Assembly: GCA_900766815.1 (NCBI GenBank)
Contig: CAAFWV010000065.1
Location: forward strand, 1 to 44,749
Length of the DNA stretch: 44,749 nucleotides
Source: Lachnospiraceae bacterium
GTDB taxonomy: Bacteria; Bacillota; Clostridia; Lachnospirales; Lachnospiraceae
Direction of reading: 5' to 3'
The position numbers and the translations under genes are program-made. This document shows positions 33,213 through 40,780 of this stretch, piece after piece; the first letter of the stretch is position 1, and every line of letters starts with the position of its first letter. Under the pieces are notes generated by a model. That model worked only from the letters and a program-made list of their open reading frames with translations. It had not been told where the DNA came from and searched no databases.

Positions 33213-34109
33213 TCACACCCTTAAATGCTTTCTTACTGTAACAAGGCTTCCGATAAATCCAATTCCTGCACCGATTCCCAATGACACGGGAACCAGGACA
33301 CTGAAGATCTCATCTACCGAAAGGAATGCTAAGATACTTCCAAGCTCGTTGAATCTTGACAGAATCATATCCATAGCATTGATATATATTCCATAGACAA
33401 CTCCAAGCGGAATTGCCGCTCCTATTAGTCCGATAATAAGTCCCTCTATTACGAAGGGAGCTCTTACGAAGAAATCGGTAGCACCAATATACTTCATAAT
33501 ATTAATCTCTTCTCTTCTTACCGAAATACCTATGGTTACGGTATTACTGATAAGGAAGATGGATACTGCGAGCAGCATTCCTATTATTCCAAGAGATATG
33601 TAGCTAACAAGCTTATTGGCTCCGGTCAGTGCCTCTGCAGTCTTCTGTGAGCTGTTGACGGTTCTGATACCCGGTACTGTCTCAAGGTATGCCACCAGAC
33701 TGCTCTGAAGAGAAATATCCTTCATATATATCTCATAGCTCTCAGAGTCCTCAAGGGGATTCTCCGTAAAGCCTTCTGAATACTCACCCAGATACTCATT
33801 CTTGAAGCTCTCCCAGGCTTCATCAGCCGAGATGAACTTAACCGATTCAACTTCCTTCCGATCCTGTATGAGCACTCCGATATTCTGCTTCTCCTCATCG
33901 GATAAGCCTTCGTCGAAGAATACCGTTACGGCAACGCCTGATTCTATCTCATAGAGCATGTGCTGGAAGTTGGCAACAACGGAATAGAAGATGCCAAACA
34001 GCAGCAGGCAGGATGAAATAGTGGCAATGGATGCAAGTGAGAACCATGCATTCCTGAATATGTTTCGAATACCCTGCTTAAGGGTATAGAAGAAGGTACT
34101 AATCCTCAT
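33213..34109 (-). CDS. ftsX: Cell division ABC permease FtsX
   Basis: A 298-residue membrane protein with an N-terminal transmembrane segment (about 24-46), a large extracellular loop (about 50-165) and three C-terminal transmembrane segments (about 170-195, 220-245 and 260-290). This is the MacB-like FtsX topology. I chose the ATG at 34109, with GGGAGG eight bases upstream; it overlaps the ftsE stop by 11 bases. The extracellular loop probably activates the coiled-coil M23 peptidase encoded next, on ATP hydrolysis by FtsE. Confidence 0.95.
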   Translation of the reverse strand: MRISTFFYTLKQGIRNIFRNAWFSLASIATISSCLLLFGIFYSVVANFQHMLYEIESGVAVTVFFDEGLSDEEKQNIGVLIQDRKEVESVKFISADEAWESFKNEYLGEYSEGFTENPLEDSESYEIYMKDISLQSSLVAYLETVPGIRTVNSSQKTAEALTGANKLVSYISLGIIGMLLAVSIFLISNTVTIGISVRREEINIMKYIGATDFFVRAPFVIEGLIIGLIGAAIPLGVVYGIYINAMDMILSRFNELGSILAFLSVDEIFSVLVPVSLGIGAGIGFIGSLVTVRKHLRV

Positions 34110-34833
34110 CGATATATCCTCCCTTCTCCTCGTCACTTACTATGACACCCTTCTTCATAGTAATTACTCTCTTCTGCATCTCGTTAACGATTTCTCTGTT
34201 ATGAGTTACCACCAGGATAGTGGTTCCTCTCTTATTGATCTGTTCAAGCAGCTTCATAATCTCCCAGGTATTCTTCGGGTCAAGATTACCTGTAGGCTCA
34301 TCGCACAGAAGAATCGGCGGCTTGTTAATAAGCGCTCTGGCAAGGGCTACTCTCTGCTGCTCTCCACCAGATAGCTCATTGGGTCTCTGCTTATACTTAC
34401 CTGCCAGTCCGACTATTGCCAGAATTGCCGGTACATTTCTCTTGATTACTCTTGTCGGAGTCTGAACGATTCGCTGTGCAAATGCCACATTCTCGAATAC
34501 ATTCCTGTCCTTAAGCAGACGGAAATCCTGGAATACTACACCTAAGTTTCTTCTGTACTTGGGCACCTGTCTGTGCTTAAGCGAATTGAGATATATGTTG
34601 TTTACATAGATATCTCCTGATGTGGGGTTAAGCTCCTTAAGCAGAAGCTTAATAAGTGTTGACTTACCCGAACCACTGTCACCTACGATGAATACGAATT
34701 CACCCTTCTTAATCTTAAGACTTACGCCGTTAAGCGCAGGTGAACCGGAATTATAGCTCTTAACAACGTTATCCAGAACGATTATTTCTCCGTTCTGCAT
34801 ATTCTTCGGCTTCTTTCTACCCTTTAATGCCAT
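34099..34833 (-). CDS. ftsE: Cell division ABC ATPase FtsE
   Basis: A 244-residue ABC ATPase: Walker A GDSGSGKST (51-59), signature LSGGEQQRVALARAL and Walker B LLCDEPTGNLD. It pairs with FtsX to drive wall hydrolase activity at the cytoplasmic membrane. The N-terminal 13 residues (MALKGRKKPKNMQ) extend slightly beyond the typical start. I chose the ATG at 34833, with GGAGG five bases upstream; an in-frame TTG at 34845 lacks a ribosome binding site. It starts 26 bases after the PucR-type gene. Confidence 0.96.
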   Translation of the reverse strand: MALKGRKKPKNMQNGEIIVLDNVVKSYNSGSPALNGVSLKIKKGEFVFIVGDSGSGKSTLIKLLLKELNPTSGDIYVNNIYLNSLKHRQVPKYRRNLGVVFQDFRLLKDRNVFENVAFAQRIVQTPTRVIKRNVPAILAIVGLAGKYKQRPNELSGGEQQRVALARALINKPPILLCDEPTGNLDPKNTWEIMKLLEQINKRGTTILVVTHNREIVNEMQKRVITMKKGVIVSDEEKGGYIDED

Positions 34834-34859
34834 TTCTTCCTCCAAATTACTGTTCTGTC

Positions 34860-35948
34860 TTAGTAGTCCTGCTTCTCCATATACTTCATATACTTGACTA
34901 CCATAAGTGCAATCTTGAATGTGATTGCGTCATCGAATACCCTTAGGTCCAGACCCGTAGCCTTCTGCAGCTTATCCAGTCTGTATACAAGAGTATTCCT
35001 GTGAATATAGAGCTGACGTGATGTCTCAGATACATTGAGGCTGTTCTCAAAGAACTTATTGATTGTCTCTATTGTCTCCTCATCGAAGTCATCAGGTCCC
35101 TCTCCGTCAAATATCTCTCTTATGAAGAGCTTGCAGAGCGGTATCGGAAGCTGATATATCAGTCTTCCTATTCCAAGCTCACTGTAAGCAATAATATTCC
35201 TATCCTCGAAGAAAATCTTACCTACATCCAGAGCCATCTTAGCCTCCTTATAGGAACGGCTTACCTCCTTAAGCTCTTTAACCACCGTACCGCAGGCAAT
35301 ACGTGCACCGCCTACTCCACTCTGCATAAGAGCCTCCATGAAGCTCTCACAGTACTTCTCAATCTCTTCGTCGTACTCGTTGTCCTTAAGCTCCTTAACC
35401 ACAATTACATTATTCTCATCAACTGCGGTAATGAAGTCCTTGGTGTTGCCGCCGAAGCTGGTCCTCATAGCCTCAAGCATATTATTATCCTTGCCTCTCA
35501 TAGACTCAAGAATAATAGCTACTCTTCTTACTTCAGGCTGAATATGAAGCTTCTTGGCACGACTGTAGATATCCACAAGCAGCAGGTTATCAAGCAACAG
35601 ATTCTTAATGAAATTATCCTTATCGAATCTCTCCTTATATGCCACAATCAGACTGCTAATCTGGAATGCTGCCATTTTGCCCAGGGTATATAGATCCTCT
35701 CCTGCACCCGATACTAGCAGAATATACTCGAGCATCTCATCATCGTATATCTTGAAAAACTGGCAGCCACTGACTTCCTGGCTGTCCGCAGGAGACTTGG
35801 AGAATTCCACTGCCTGTCTTGAATAACTCTCAAGAGAATTATCCGAAGTGGCGACTATCTTACCATCAATATCCATAACACAAATCTCAATTCGTGCTAT
35901 ATTCTTTAATCCGTCAATGGTATTCTGAAGAACCTGGTTTGATATCAT
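34860..35948 (-). CDS. PucR/CdaR-type transcriptional regulator
   Basis: A 362-residue regulator. The N-terminal part (MISNQVLQNTIDGLKNIARIEICVMDIDGKIVATSDN) resembles the sugar-diacid recognition domain. A GGDEF-like middle segment follows (about 130-260), and the C-terminus is a helix-turn-helix of the PucR type (VSETSRQLYIHRNTLVYRLDKL-like, about 308-330). Such proteins act as sensors of small carboxylates or sugars. It heads the ftsE-ftsX-peptidase-ctpA group, with only 26 bases to ftsE, so it may regulate, or at least be co-transcribed with, wall-remodelling genes. The effector is unknown. Confidence 0.88.
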   Translation of the reverse strand: MISNQVLQNTIDGLKNIARIEICVMDIDGKIVATSDNSLESYSRQAVEFSKSPADSQEVSGCQFFKIYDDEMLEYILLVSGAGEDLYTLGKMAAFQISSLIVAYKERFDKDNFIKNLLLDNLLLVDIYSRAKKLHIQPEVRRVAIILESMRGKDNNMLEAMRTSFGGNTKDFITAVDENNVIVVKELKDNEYDEEIEKYCESFMEALMQSGVGGARIACGTVVKELKEVSRSYKEAKMALDVGKIFFEDRNIIAYSELGIGRLIYQLPIPLCKLFIREIFDGEGPDDFDEETIETINKFFENSLNVSETSRQLYIHRNTLVYRLDKLQKATGLDLRVFDDAITFKIALMVVKYMKYMEKQDY

Positions 35949-36130
35949 ACTGACTAACTCCTACCCAAATTATAGTTGATTTGCACAATTTATTGCATCA
36001 AAAATTGTATATACCTCACATACATATCCTATTCTAATAGTATTCTTTCAAAATATCCATAGTTTTTGTGTGATTTTTTGTGCAAAATTACAACAATATT
36101 CATCTTGGTACACAGAAGCAGTATTTACAC

Positions 36131-36164
36131 AAAAAAGCAGATGCGTTTTGGCATCTGCTTTTTT
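36131..36164. terminator. Bidirectional intrinsic terminator
   Basis: AAAAAAGCAGATGC/GCATCTGCTTTTTT forms a perfect stem with a 6-base loop; six T residues follow in either direction. On the minus strand it ends whatever transcript comes from the cyclophilin side; the plus strand has no gene upstream that would need it. Confidence 0.85.
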
Positions 36165-36188
36165 AGAAAATAGTCTATAAAAGGGAGG

Positions 36189-36220
36189 ATGCCAAGCACT
36201 TCTGTGCTTGGCATTTTATT
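36189..36220 (+). terminator. Second strong stem-loop, plus-strand tail
   Basis: An 11-base-pair stem ATGCCAAGCAC/GTGCTTGGCAT with loop TTCT (36189-36214) is followed on the plus strand by TTTATT; on the minus strand the tail is CCTCCC, so it would terminate mainly plus-strand transcripts or be an RNA fold. Confidence 0.6.
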
Positions 36221-36346
36221 ATGAAAAAGTTTTATCTTGTTGTGTTCTGCTCTACTTAACTTATACCTAGATTATAATTGTCGAAAATGTCTAAATTATA
36301 CGAACAAAATAGATAATTTGAAAATAAATTATGAACAAATTGTAAA

Positions 36347-36868
36347 CTACATCTTCAAAGGTTCCGGATAATCCACACCGAAGGTGTCTACGGTTATGCT
36401 CTTAATCTTCTGCTCCTCAAGGGGTCTGTCATTCCAGTCTGTTGCCGTCTCTGCAATTGCATTAACCACATCCATTCCCTCGATAACCTTTCCGAAGGCT
36501 GCATATGCTCCGTCAAGATGAGGTGATGTCTTGTGCATAATGAAGAACTGAGAGCCTGCACTGTCGGGATGCATTGCTCTTGCCATAGACAGAACACCTT
36601 CTGTATGCTTAAGATTATTCTCAAATCCATTCTGGGCAAACTCTCCCTTAATGGTATATCCCGGACCTCCCATTCCTGTGCCGTCCGGACATCCTCCCTG
36701 AATCATAAAGCCCTTAATTACGCGGTGGAAGATAAGTCCGTCATAATATCCCTTATTGATCAGACTGATAAAGTTATTAACACTTACCGGTGCAATCTCG
36801 GGATAAAGCTCTGCGACCATCTTGTCGCCATTCATCATGGTAATTGTTACTACAGGATTCTTAGCCAT
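36347..36868 (-). CDS. Cyclophilin-type peptidyl-prolyl cis-trans isomerase
   Basis: A 173-residue cytoplasmic PPIase. Conserved motifs FHRVIKGFMIQGG (catalytic Arg in FHR), AGSQFFIM and DGAYAAFGKVIEGMDVV are in order, with no signal peptide. The role is folding assistance by proline isomerisation. GAGAGGA lies seven bases before the ATG. It is transcribed away from the GNAT gene across a 34-base gap, so its promoter probably lies inside the GNAT reading frame. Downstream is the 180-base tail to the first strong terminator. Confidence 0.96.
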   Translation of the reverse strand: MAKNPVVTITMMNGDKMVAELYPEIAPVSVNNFISLINKGYYDGLIFHRVIKGFMIQGGCPDGTGMGGPGYTIKGEFAQNGFENNLKHTEGVLSMARAMHPDSAGSQFFIMHKTSPHLDGAYAAFGKVIEGMDVVNAIAETATDWNDRPLEEQKIKSITVDTFGVDYPEPLKM

Positions 36869-36902
36869 ATACTTGTCCTCTCATTTCTGATATATTCTAG
36901 AT

Positions 36903-37661
36903 ATGTTTATTGTAATTGATATACCTTCAAAATGGAATACCAATATATCCATAGAGCCCAGGCTCTACGTTACCGATGAACCTGAACGTATAAGGGCTCT
37001 CTCTATGGACGGACATCCCCTTTGTCCCATACTTAATGACAATACAAGGGATATGGATCTGTCCGCCTTCCCGTATCTCATTACCGATCCGGAAGCTGTT
37101 GATACAGACTTCTATATTAAGGTCTGGCAGCGACTGGCCTCCCTTCCCTGGGAGATAGCACTTACTCCCCGCTGCAGGATAAGGGAGATGACGGAAGATG
37201 ATGTGGAAGCACTGTACAGGATATATTCAGACGAATCTATAGTAAAATATACGGAACCGCTTTTTCCGGATTATGAATCGGAAAAGGAATATACAAGGAA
37301 TTATATTAGGAATGTCTATTCCTATTTCGGTTTTGGAACCTGGATAATCGAAGAGTTGGATACAGGTGAGATAATCGGTCGTGCGGGCTTTAATTACAGA
37401 ACGGATGAGAATCTTCCCGATACTCTTTCCTTCCCCGAGCTTGGATATGTTATAGCTAAGGAATATCAGGGCATGGGATATGCCACTGAGGTGTGTCTTA
37501 AGCTTATTGCCCTTGGCTTTGAAGAGCTTGGCTTTGACTGTATTCAGGCTCTGAGTCATCCGGATAACCATCCGAGCATACGCCTGCTTTCCACCCTTGG
37601 GTTTGAATACTGTGGCATATATGGTGAACTTAATATATACAAAAAGAAGGCTCCGGCATAA
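36903..37661 (+). CDS. GNAT-family N-acetyltransferase with extra N-terminal domain
   Basis: A 252-residue protein: a GNAT domain from about residue 93 to 245 with the acetyl-CoA loop EYQGMGYATEV, preceded by a 90-residue region ending LASLPWEIALTPRCRIREM. The extra region is not a GNAT fold and I do not recognise it beyond similarity in style to N-termini of other Lachnospiraceae GNATs. The substrate is unknown. The ATG has no ribosome binding site; an upstream in-frame TGA excludes a longer start. It ends in the loop of a terminator. Confidence in a real gene is high, in function low. Confidence 0.85.
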   Translation: MFIVIDIPSKWNTNISIEPRLYVTDEPERIRALSMDGHPLCPILNDNTRDMDLSAFPYLITDPEAVDTDFYIKVWQRLASLPWEIALTPRCRIREMTEDDVEALYRIYSDESIVKYTEPLFPDYESEKEYTRNYIRNVYSYFGFGTWIIEELDTGEIIGRAGFNYRTDENLPDTLSFPELGYVIAKEYQGMGYATEVCLKLIALGFEELGFDCIQALSHPDNHPSIRLLSTLGFEYCGIYGELNIYKKKAPA

Positions 37662-37680
37662 TGCCGAAGCCTTTTATTAT
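37641..37680. terminator. Bidirectional terminator between GNAT and fba
   Basis: GGCTCCGGCA/TGCCGAAGCC with one mismatch and loop TAA (37649-37671) is followed by TTTTATTAT on plus and, with two intervening bases, TCTTTTTG on minus. The GNAT stop codon TAA is the loop itself, and fba stops 10-20 bases away on the other side. Confidence 0.85.
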
Positions 37681-37689
37681 GGTTTATAA

Positions 37690-38658
37690 TCAAGCCTTAC
37701 CGTCTGAACCAAGAACGTTAACGATCTTGTGAGCAACCATGTCCTTAACAGCCTGACGAGCGGGCTTTAAGTACTGACGGGGATCGAAATGATCGGGATG
37801 CTCTGCGAAGTACTTACGGATGTTACCTGTCATTGCAAGACGGATATCTGAGTCGATATTAATCTTACATACAGCAAGCTTAGCTGCCTGACGGAGCTGC
37901 TCCTCAGGAATACCTACTGCATCAGGCATGTTACCGCCATACTGGTTAACCATCTTAACGAACTCCTGTGGAACTGATGAAGAACCATGAAGAACGATAG
38001 GGAAGCCGGGAAGCTTCTTGATGATCTCTTCAAGAACGTCGAAACGAAGTGGCGGTGGAACAAGGATACCCTCCTCATTTCTTGTACACTGCTCAGCAGT
38101 GAACTTGTAAGCACCGTGTGATGTTCCGATAGCGATTGCAAGTGAATCACAGCCTGTCTTATCAACGAACTCCTCAACCTCTTCAGGTCTTGTATAAGCC
38201 TCGTTACCGGCCTCTACACAAACCTCATCCTCGATACCTGCAAGAGTACCAAGCTCTGCCTCAACTACTACGCCGTGAGCATGAGCATACTCTACTACCT
38301 GCTTGGTAAGAGCGATATTGTCCTCGAAAGACTTAGAAGAAGCATCGATCATAACTGATGTAAATCCACCATCAATACAGCTCTTGCAAAGCTCAAAGCT
38401 GTCACCATGATCAAGGTGAAGAGCGATAGGGATCTGAGGATTCTCCTCAACAGCTGCCTCAACTAACTTTACAAGATATGTATGGTTAGCATAAGCACGA
38501 GCTCCCTTTGATACCTGAAGAATAACAGGGCTGTTAAGCTCACCGGCAGCTTCTGTAATACCCTGAACAATCTCCATGTTGTTAACGTTGAAAGCACCTA
38601 CTGCGTATCCGCCGTCATATGCCTTCTTAAACATTTCAGTTGTTGTAACTAATGACAT
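37690..38658 (-). CDS. fba: Class II fructose-bisphosphate aldolase
   Basis: A 322-residue zinc-dependent aldolase splitting fructose 1,6-bisphosphate. Typical residues are D83/H84 (HLDHGDSF), E135 (VEAELGTLAG), H181 (GTSHGAYKF) and H224 (VLHGSSSVP), covering the zinc ligands and catalytic Asp. Length and spacing are normal. Its codon use looks biased in the way of highly expressed genes (short list of preferred codons). Its own promoter and 5' hairpin, CTCC-type ribosome binding site and downstream terminator make it an independent unit after the crh gene. Confidence 0.95.
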   Translation of the reverse strand: MSLVTTTEMFKKAYDGGYAVGAFNVNNMEIVQGITEAAGELNSPVILQVSKGARAYANHTYLVKLVEAAVEENPQIPIALHLDHGDSFELCKSCIDGGFTSVMIDASSKSFEDNIALTKQVVEYAHAHGVVVEAELGTLAGIEDEVCVEAGNEAYTRPEEVEEFVDKTGCDSLAIAIGTSHGAYKFTAEQCTRNEEGILVPPPLRFDVLEEIIKKLPGFPIVLHGSSSVPQEFVKMVNQYGGNMPDAVGIPEEQLRQAAKLAVCKINIDSDIRLAMTGNIRKYFAEHPDHFDPRQYLKPARQAVKDMVAHKIVNVLGSDGKA

Positions 38659-38681
38659 CGTTAATACCTCCGTTTATATTT

Positions 38682-38714
38682 GATACCCCTTATGGGGTCA
38701 TCGTGTTCATTATA
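38682..38714 (-). promoter_or_regulatory. fba promoter -10 box and 5' hairpin
   Basis: A perfect TATAAT (38709-38714) on the minus strand has a weak -35. Seven bases downstream, at 38702, begins a hairpin with an 8-base-pair stem GAT-ACCCC/GGGGT-ATC containing one bulge (38682-38702), so the message would start with the stem. The ribosome binding site GGAGG is at 38667-38671. Confidence 0.6.
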
Positions 38715-38745
38715 TAACATTATCCGAATAAAGAAAATATCCAAA

Positions 38746-39000
38746 TTACCTGCCGCTAAGGAAGTTCTCGATTCCTTCCATTGCACTTTCCTCATCCGGT
38801 CCGTCAATGACAGCCTTAACAGTCTCACCTGCATCGAGACCCAGACTCATCATTCCCATAATGCTCTTGGCATTAACCTTCTTGGTTCCCGCCTCCAGAT
38901 AAACCGAACTTTCATACTTGCTTGCTTCCTGTACAAGCATGGCAACAGGCCTTGCCTCCAATCCGTTCTCTAATCGGATTGTAATGTCCTTTGTAATCAT
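38746..39000 (-). CDS. crh: Crh-like HPr paralogue, Glu15 instead of His15
   Basis: An 84-residue HPr-fold protein. At position 15, where HPr has the phosphorylatable histidine, it has Glu (LENGLEARP, residues 10-18); Arg17 is kept. Ser46 with its surround NAKSIMGMMSLG is present, so HPr kinase could still phosphorylate it. Bacillus Crh has Gln15, so this is a Crh-type regulator that cannot carry PTS phosphate. It follows whiA by 18 bases, the same position as crh in Bacillus. AGGAGG precedes the ATG. True HPr is at 10173. Confidence 0.88.
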   Translation of the reverse strand: MITKDITIRLENGLEARPVAMLVQEASKYESSVYLEAGTKKVNAKSIMGMMSLGLDAGETVKAVIDGPDEESAMEGIENFLSGR

Positions 39001-39018
39001 ATTTTCCTCCTCTTTCGA

Positions 39019-39894
39019 CTACAAACCCTCTGCGATTTCACTTAGCCTACGTAACCGGTGATTTACCCCACTTTTCCCCACCGGAGGATCCAGATATCCG
39101 CCTAGTTCTGACAGCGTCGCATCCGTATGTTCAAGCCTCGCCTCTGCAATCATGCGCAGGTTGGGCGGTAATTCCTGTAACCCCATTTTGTCTCTAATTA
39201 GTTCTATATCTGCCAATTGCTTCGCTGCCGCATTAACTGTCTTGGTTATATTGGCTGCTTCACAATTCACCCTTCTGTTTATCGAATTACGCATATCCTT
39301 GAGTATTCTCTCATTCTCCATACTCATAAGTGATACATGCGCTTCACATATATTAAGGAAGTCAACAATTCCTTCGCCTTCTTTAATATATACCACAAAA
39401 TGCTGTTTGCGCTCAATAGTCTTGGCTTCAAGACCGAAATGATGCATTATTTCCATAAGCTGTTGGGCCTGGTCCTCCCTCTGGCAGACCATCTCAAGAT
39501 GATAGCTGCGCTTGGGATCGCTCATGGAACCCGCACAGATATATGCTCCGCGAAGAAAGGCTCTCTTACAGCAGGACTGCTTGAGCAGCGTCATGCTGAC
39601 AGGTGAATTCACATCCTCCATCCCCTTCTTCTTAACAGCATCCAGTATGGCTTCCGCATCCTCTCCGCGAGGTGCCATCGACGTACATATACTAAATGTT
39701 TTCTTAAGTAATGTAAAGTATTTTCTTCTTATTACATCGTTTTCTGTACTGATTTCGAGGATTATTGTACCATCTGTATCGTATTCTATCCTCCCGCACA
39801 GTTCTATTATTACTGCAAGCTCTGCTATTCTGCAATGTCTTGCACTGCTTATTACCTCTGATATTTCTTCTTTGACTTTGCCGGAAAATGACAT
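39019..39894 (-). CDS. whiA: DNA-binding protein WhiA
   Basis: A 291-residue WhiA: an N-terminal LAGLIDADG-endonuclease-like fold without catalytic residues (FLRGAYICAGSMSDPKRSYHLE-like segment, split here: GAYICAGSMSDPKRSY) and a C-terminal helix-turn-helix (LSELGGYLDPPVGKSGVNHR). In Bacillus it influences cell division and chromosome segregation. It lies between rapZ and the Crh-like gene; the gene glmR/yvcK, which in Bacillus sits between rapZ and whiA, is missing here. Length is standard. Confidence 0.95.
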   Translation of the reverse strand: MSFSGKVKEEISEVISSARHCRIAELAVIIELCGRIEYDTDGTIILEISTENDVIRRKYFTLLKKTFSICTSMAPRGEDAEAILDAVKKKGMEDVNSPVSMTLLKQSCCKRAFLRGAYICAGSMSDPKRSYHLEMVCQREDQAQQLMEIMHHFGLEAKTIERKQHFVVYIKEGEGIVDFLNICEAHVSLMSMENERILKDMRNSINRRVNCEAANITKTVNAAAKQLADIELIRDKMGLQELPPNLRMIAEARLEHTDATLSELGGYLDPPVGKSGVNHRLRRLSEIAEGL

Positions 39895-39915
39895 AGGTCT
39901 CTCCTTATGTCCAAA

Positions 39916-40779
39916 TTACTTGGGTATGTCTCTGTGACTGAGTGAGAGTCCGTAATTGCCCACACCCTGCATTCTCTCATAGAGCATATTGGCTATCGCA
40001 ACTGACCTGTGCTGACCACCCGTACAGCCGATTGCAACCACAAGCTGGTTCTTGCCTTCATTAACATATCCGGGAATTAAGAACTTGAGCATGTCCTCAA
40101 GCTTATCAAGGAATATAGAGCATTCGGCAAAGCTCATCACATAATCCTTAACCGCGTCATCATTGCCGGTCAGAGGCTTAAGCTCATCAACATAGAAGGG
40201 GTTGGGTAGGAATCTTACATCAAATACCAGGTCTGCATCCGCAGGGATTCCTTTCTTAAAGCCAAAGGACATCACATTGACAATCAGACTGTTGTAGCCC
40301 TCGCCGGTAACAAATATCTTATCAAGCTCCGCCTTAAGATTCCTGGTTAACAGCTTGGAGGTATCGAAGATATAGTCCGCCTCCTTCTTGACCTTCTCAA
40401 GAATCTTCCTCTCCTTGCGGATACCGTCCTCCACTCTCTGGCTTCCGGTCTGAGCTAAGGGATGAAGCCTTCTGCTCTCCTTATATCTTCTGACAAGAGT
40501 CATGTCAGAAGCTTCCATAAAGATTATCTCATAGGAGTAGCCCTTACTCTTAAGGCCATGAAGAATATCTAAGATTTCATCCATATTCTCATCGGCTCTG
40601 GCATCCAGTCCCAGGGCAACCTTGGTTATCTCGCTACCGGGTCTGCATATTAAATTAAAAAACGTATCAACTAACTGTATCGGAAGGTTGTCAACGCAAT
40701 AGAAGCCCATATCCTCAAGCATCTTCATTGCGGTACTCTTTCCGCCACCGCTCATTCCCGTTACGATTACAAATCTCAT
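39916..40779 (-). CDS. rapZ: RapZ-family nucleotide-binding protein
   Basis: A 287-residue protein with Walker A GMSGGGKS (8-15) and the C-terminal IGCTGGQHRSV motif typical of RapZ/YvcJ. In E. coli RapZ controls GlmS through small RNAs; in Firmicutes YvcJ is a nucleotide hydrolase with unclear targets. I chose the ATG at 40779; a longer in-frame start at 40869 would lie inside murB. Only one base separates it from the murB stop. Confidence 0.95.
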   Translation of the reverse strand: MRFVIVTGMSGGGKSTAMKMLEDMGFYCVDNLPIQLVDTFFNLICRPGSEITKVALGLDARADENMDEILDILHGLKSKGYSYEIIFMEASDMTLVRRYKESRRLHPLAQTGSQRVEDGIRKERKILEKVKKEADYIFDTSKLLTRNLKAELDKIFVTGEGYNSLIVNVMSFGFKKGIPADADLVFDVRFLPNPFYVDELKPLTGNDDAVKDYVMSFAECSIFLDKLEDMLKFLIPGYVNEGKNQLVVAIGCTGGQHRSVAIANMLYERMQGVGNYGLSLSHRDIPK

Positions 40780-40780
40780 A

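Larger units (their letters stand above)
35949..36346. other. AT-rich 398-base non-coding region
   Basis: No gene is supported here. Next to the regulator there is a TATAAT (35969-35974, minus) that would give a very short leader. Two copies of the motif TTTGCACAA lie in opposite orientation at 35980-35988 and 36078-36086. Two stem-loops follow at 36131-36164 and 36189-36214. On the cyclophilin side TATAAT boxes occur on the minus strand (36271-36276, 36295-36300). The rest shows no recognisable structure. Confidence 0.6.

Noticed and set aside
36533..36919. A 128-codon plus-strand frame opposite the cyclophilin gene
   Set aside because: Overlaps a clear PPIase and the GNAT start; Cys/His-rich composition arises from reverse reading of its codons.
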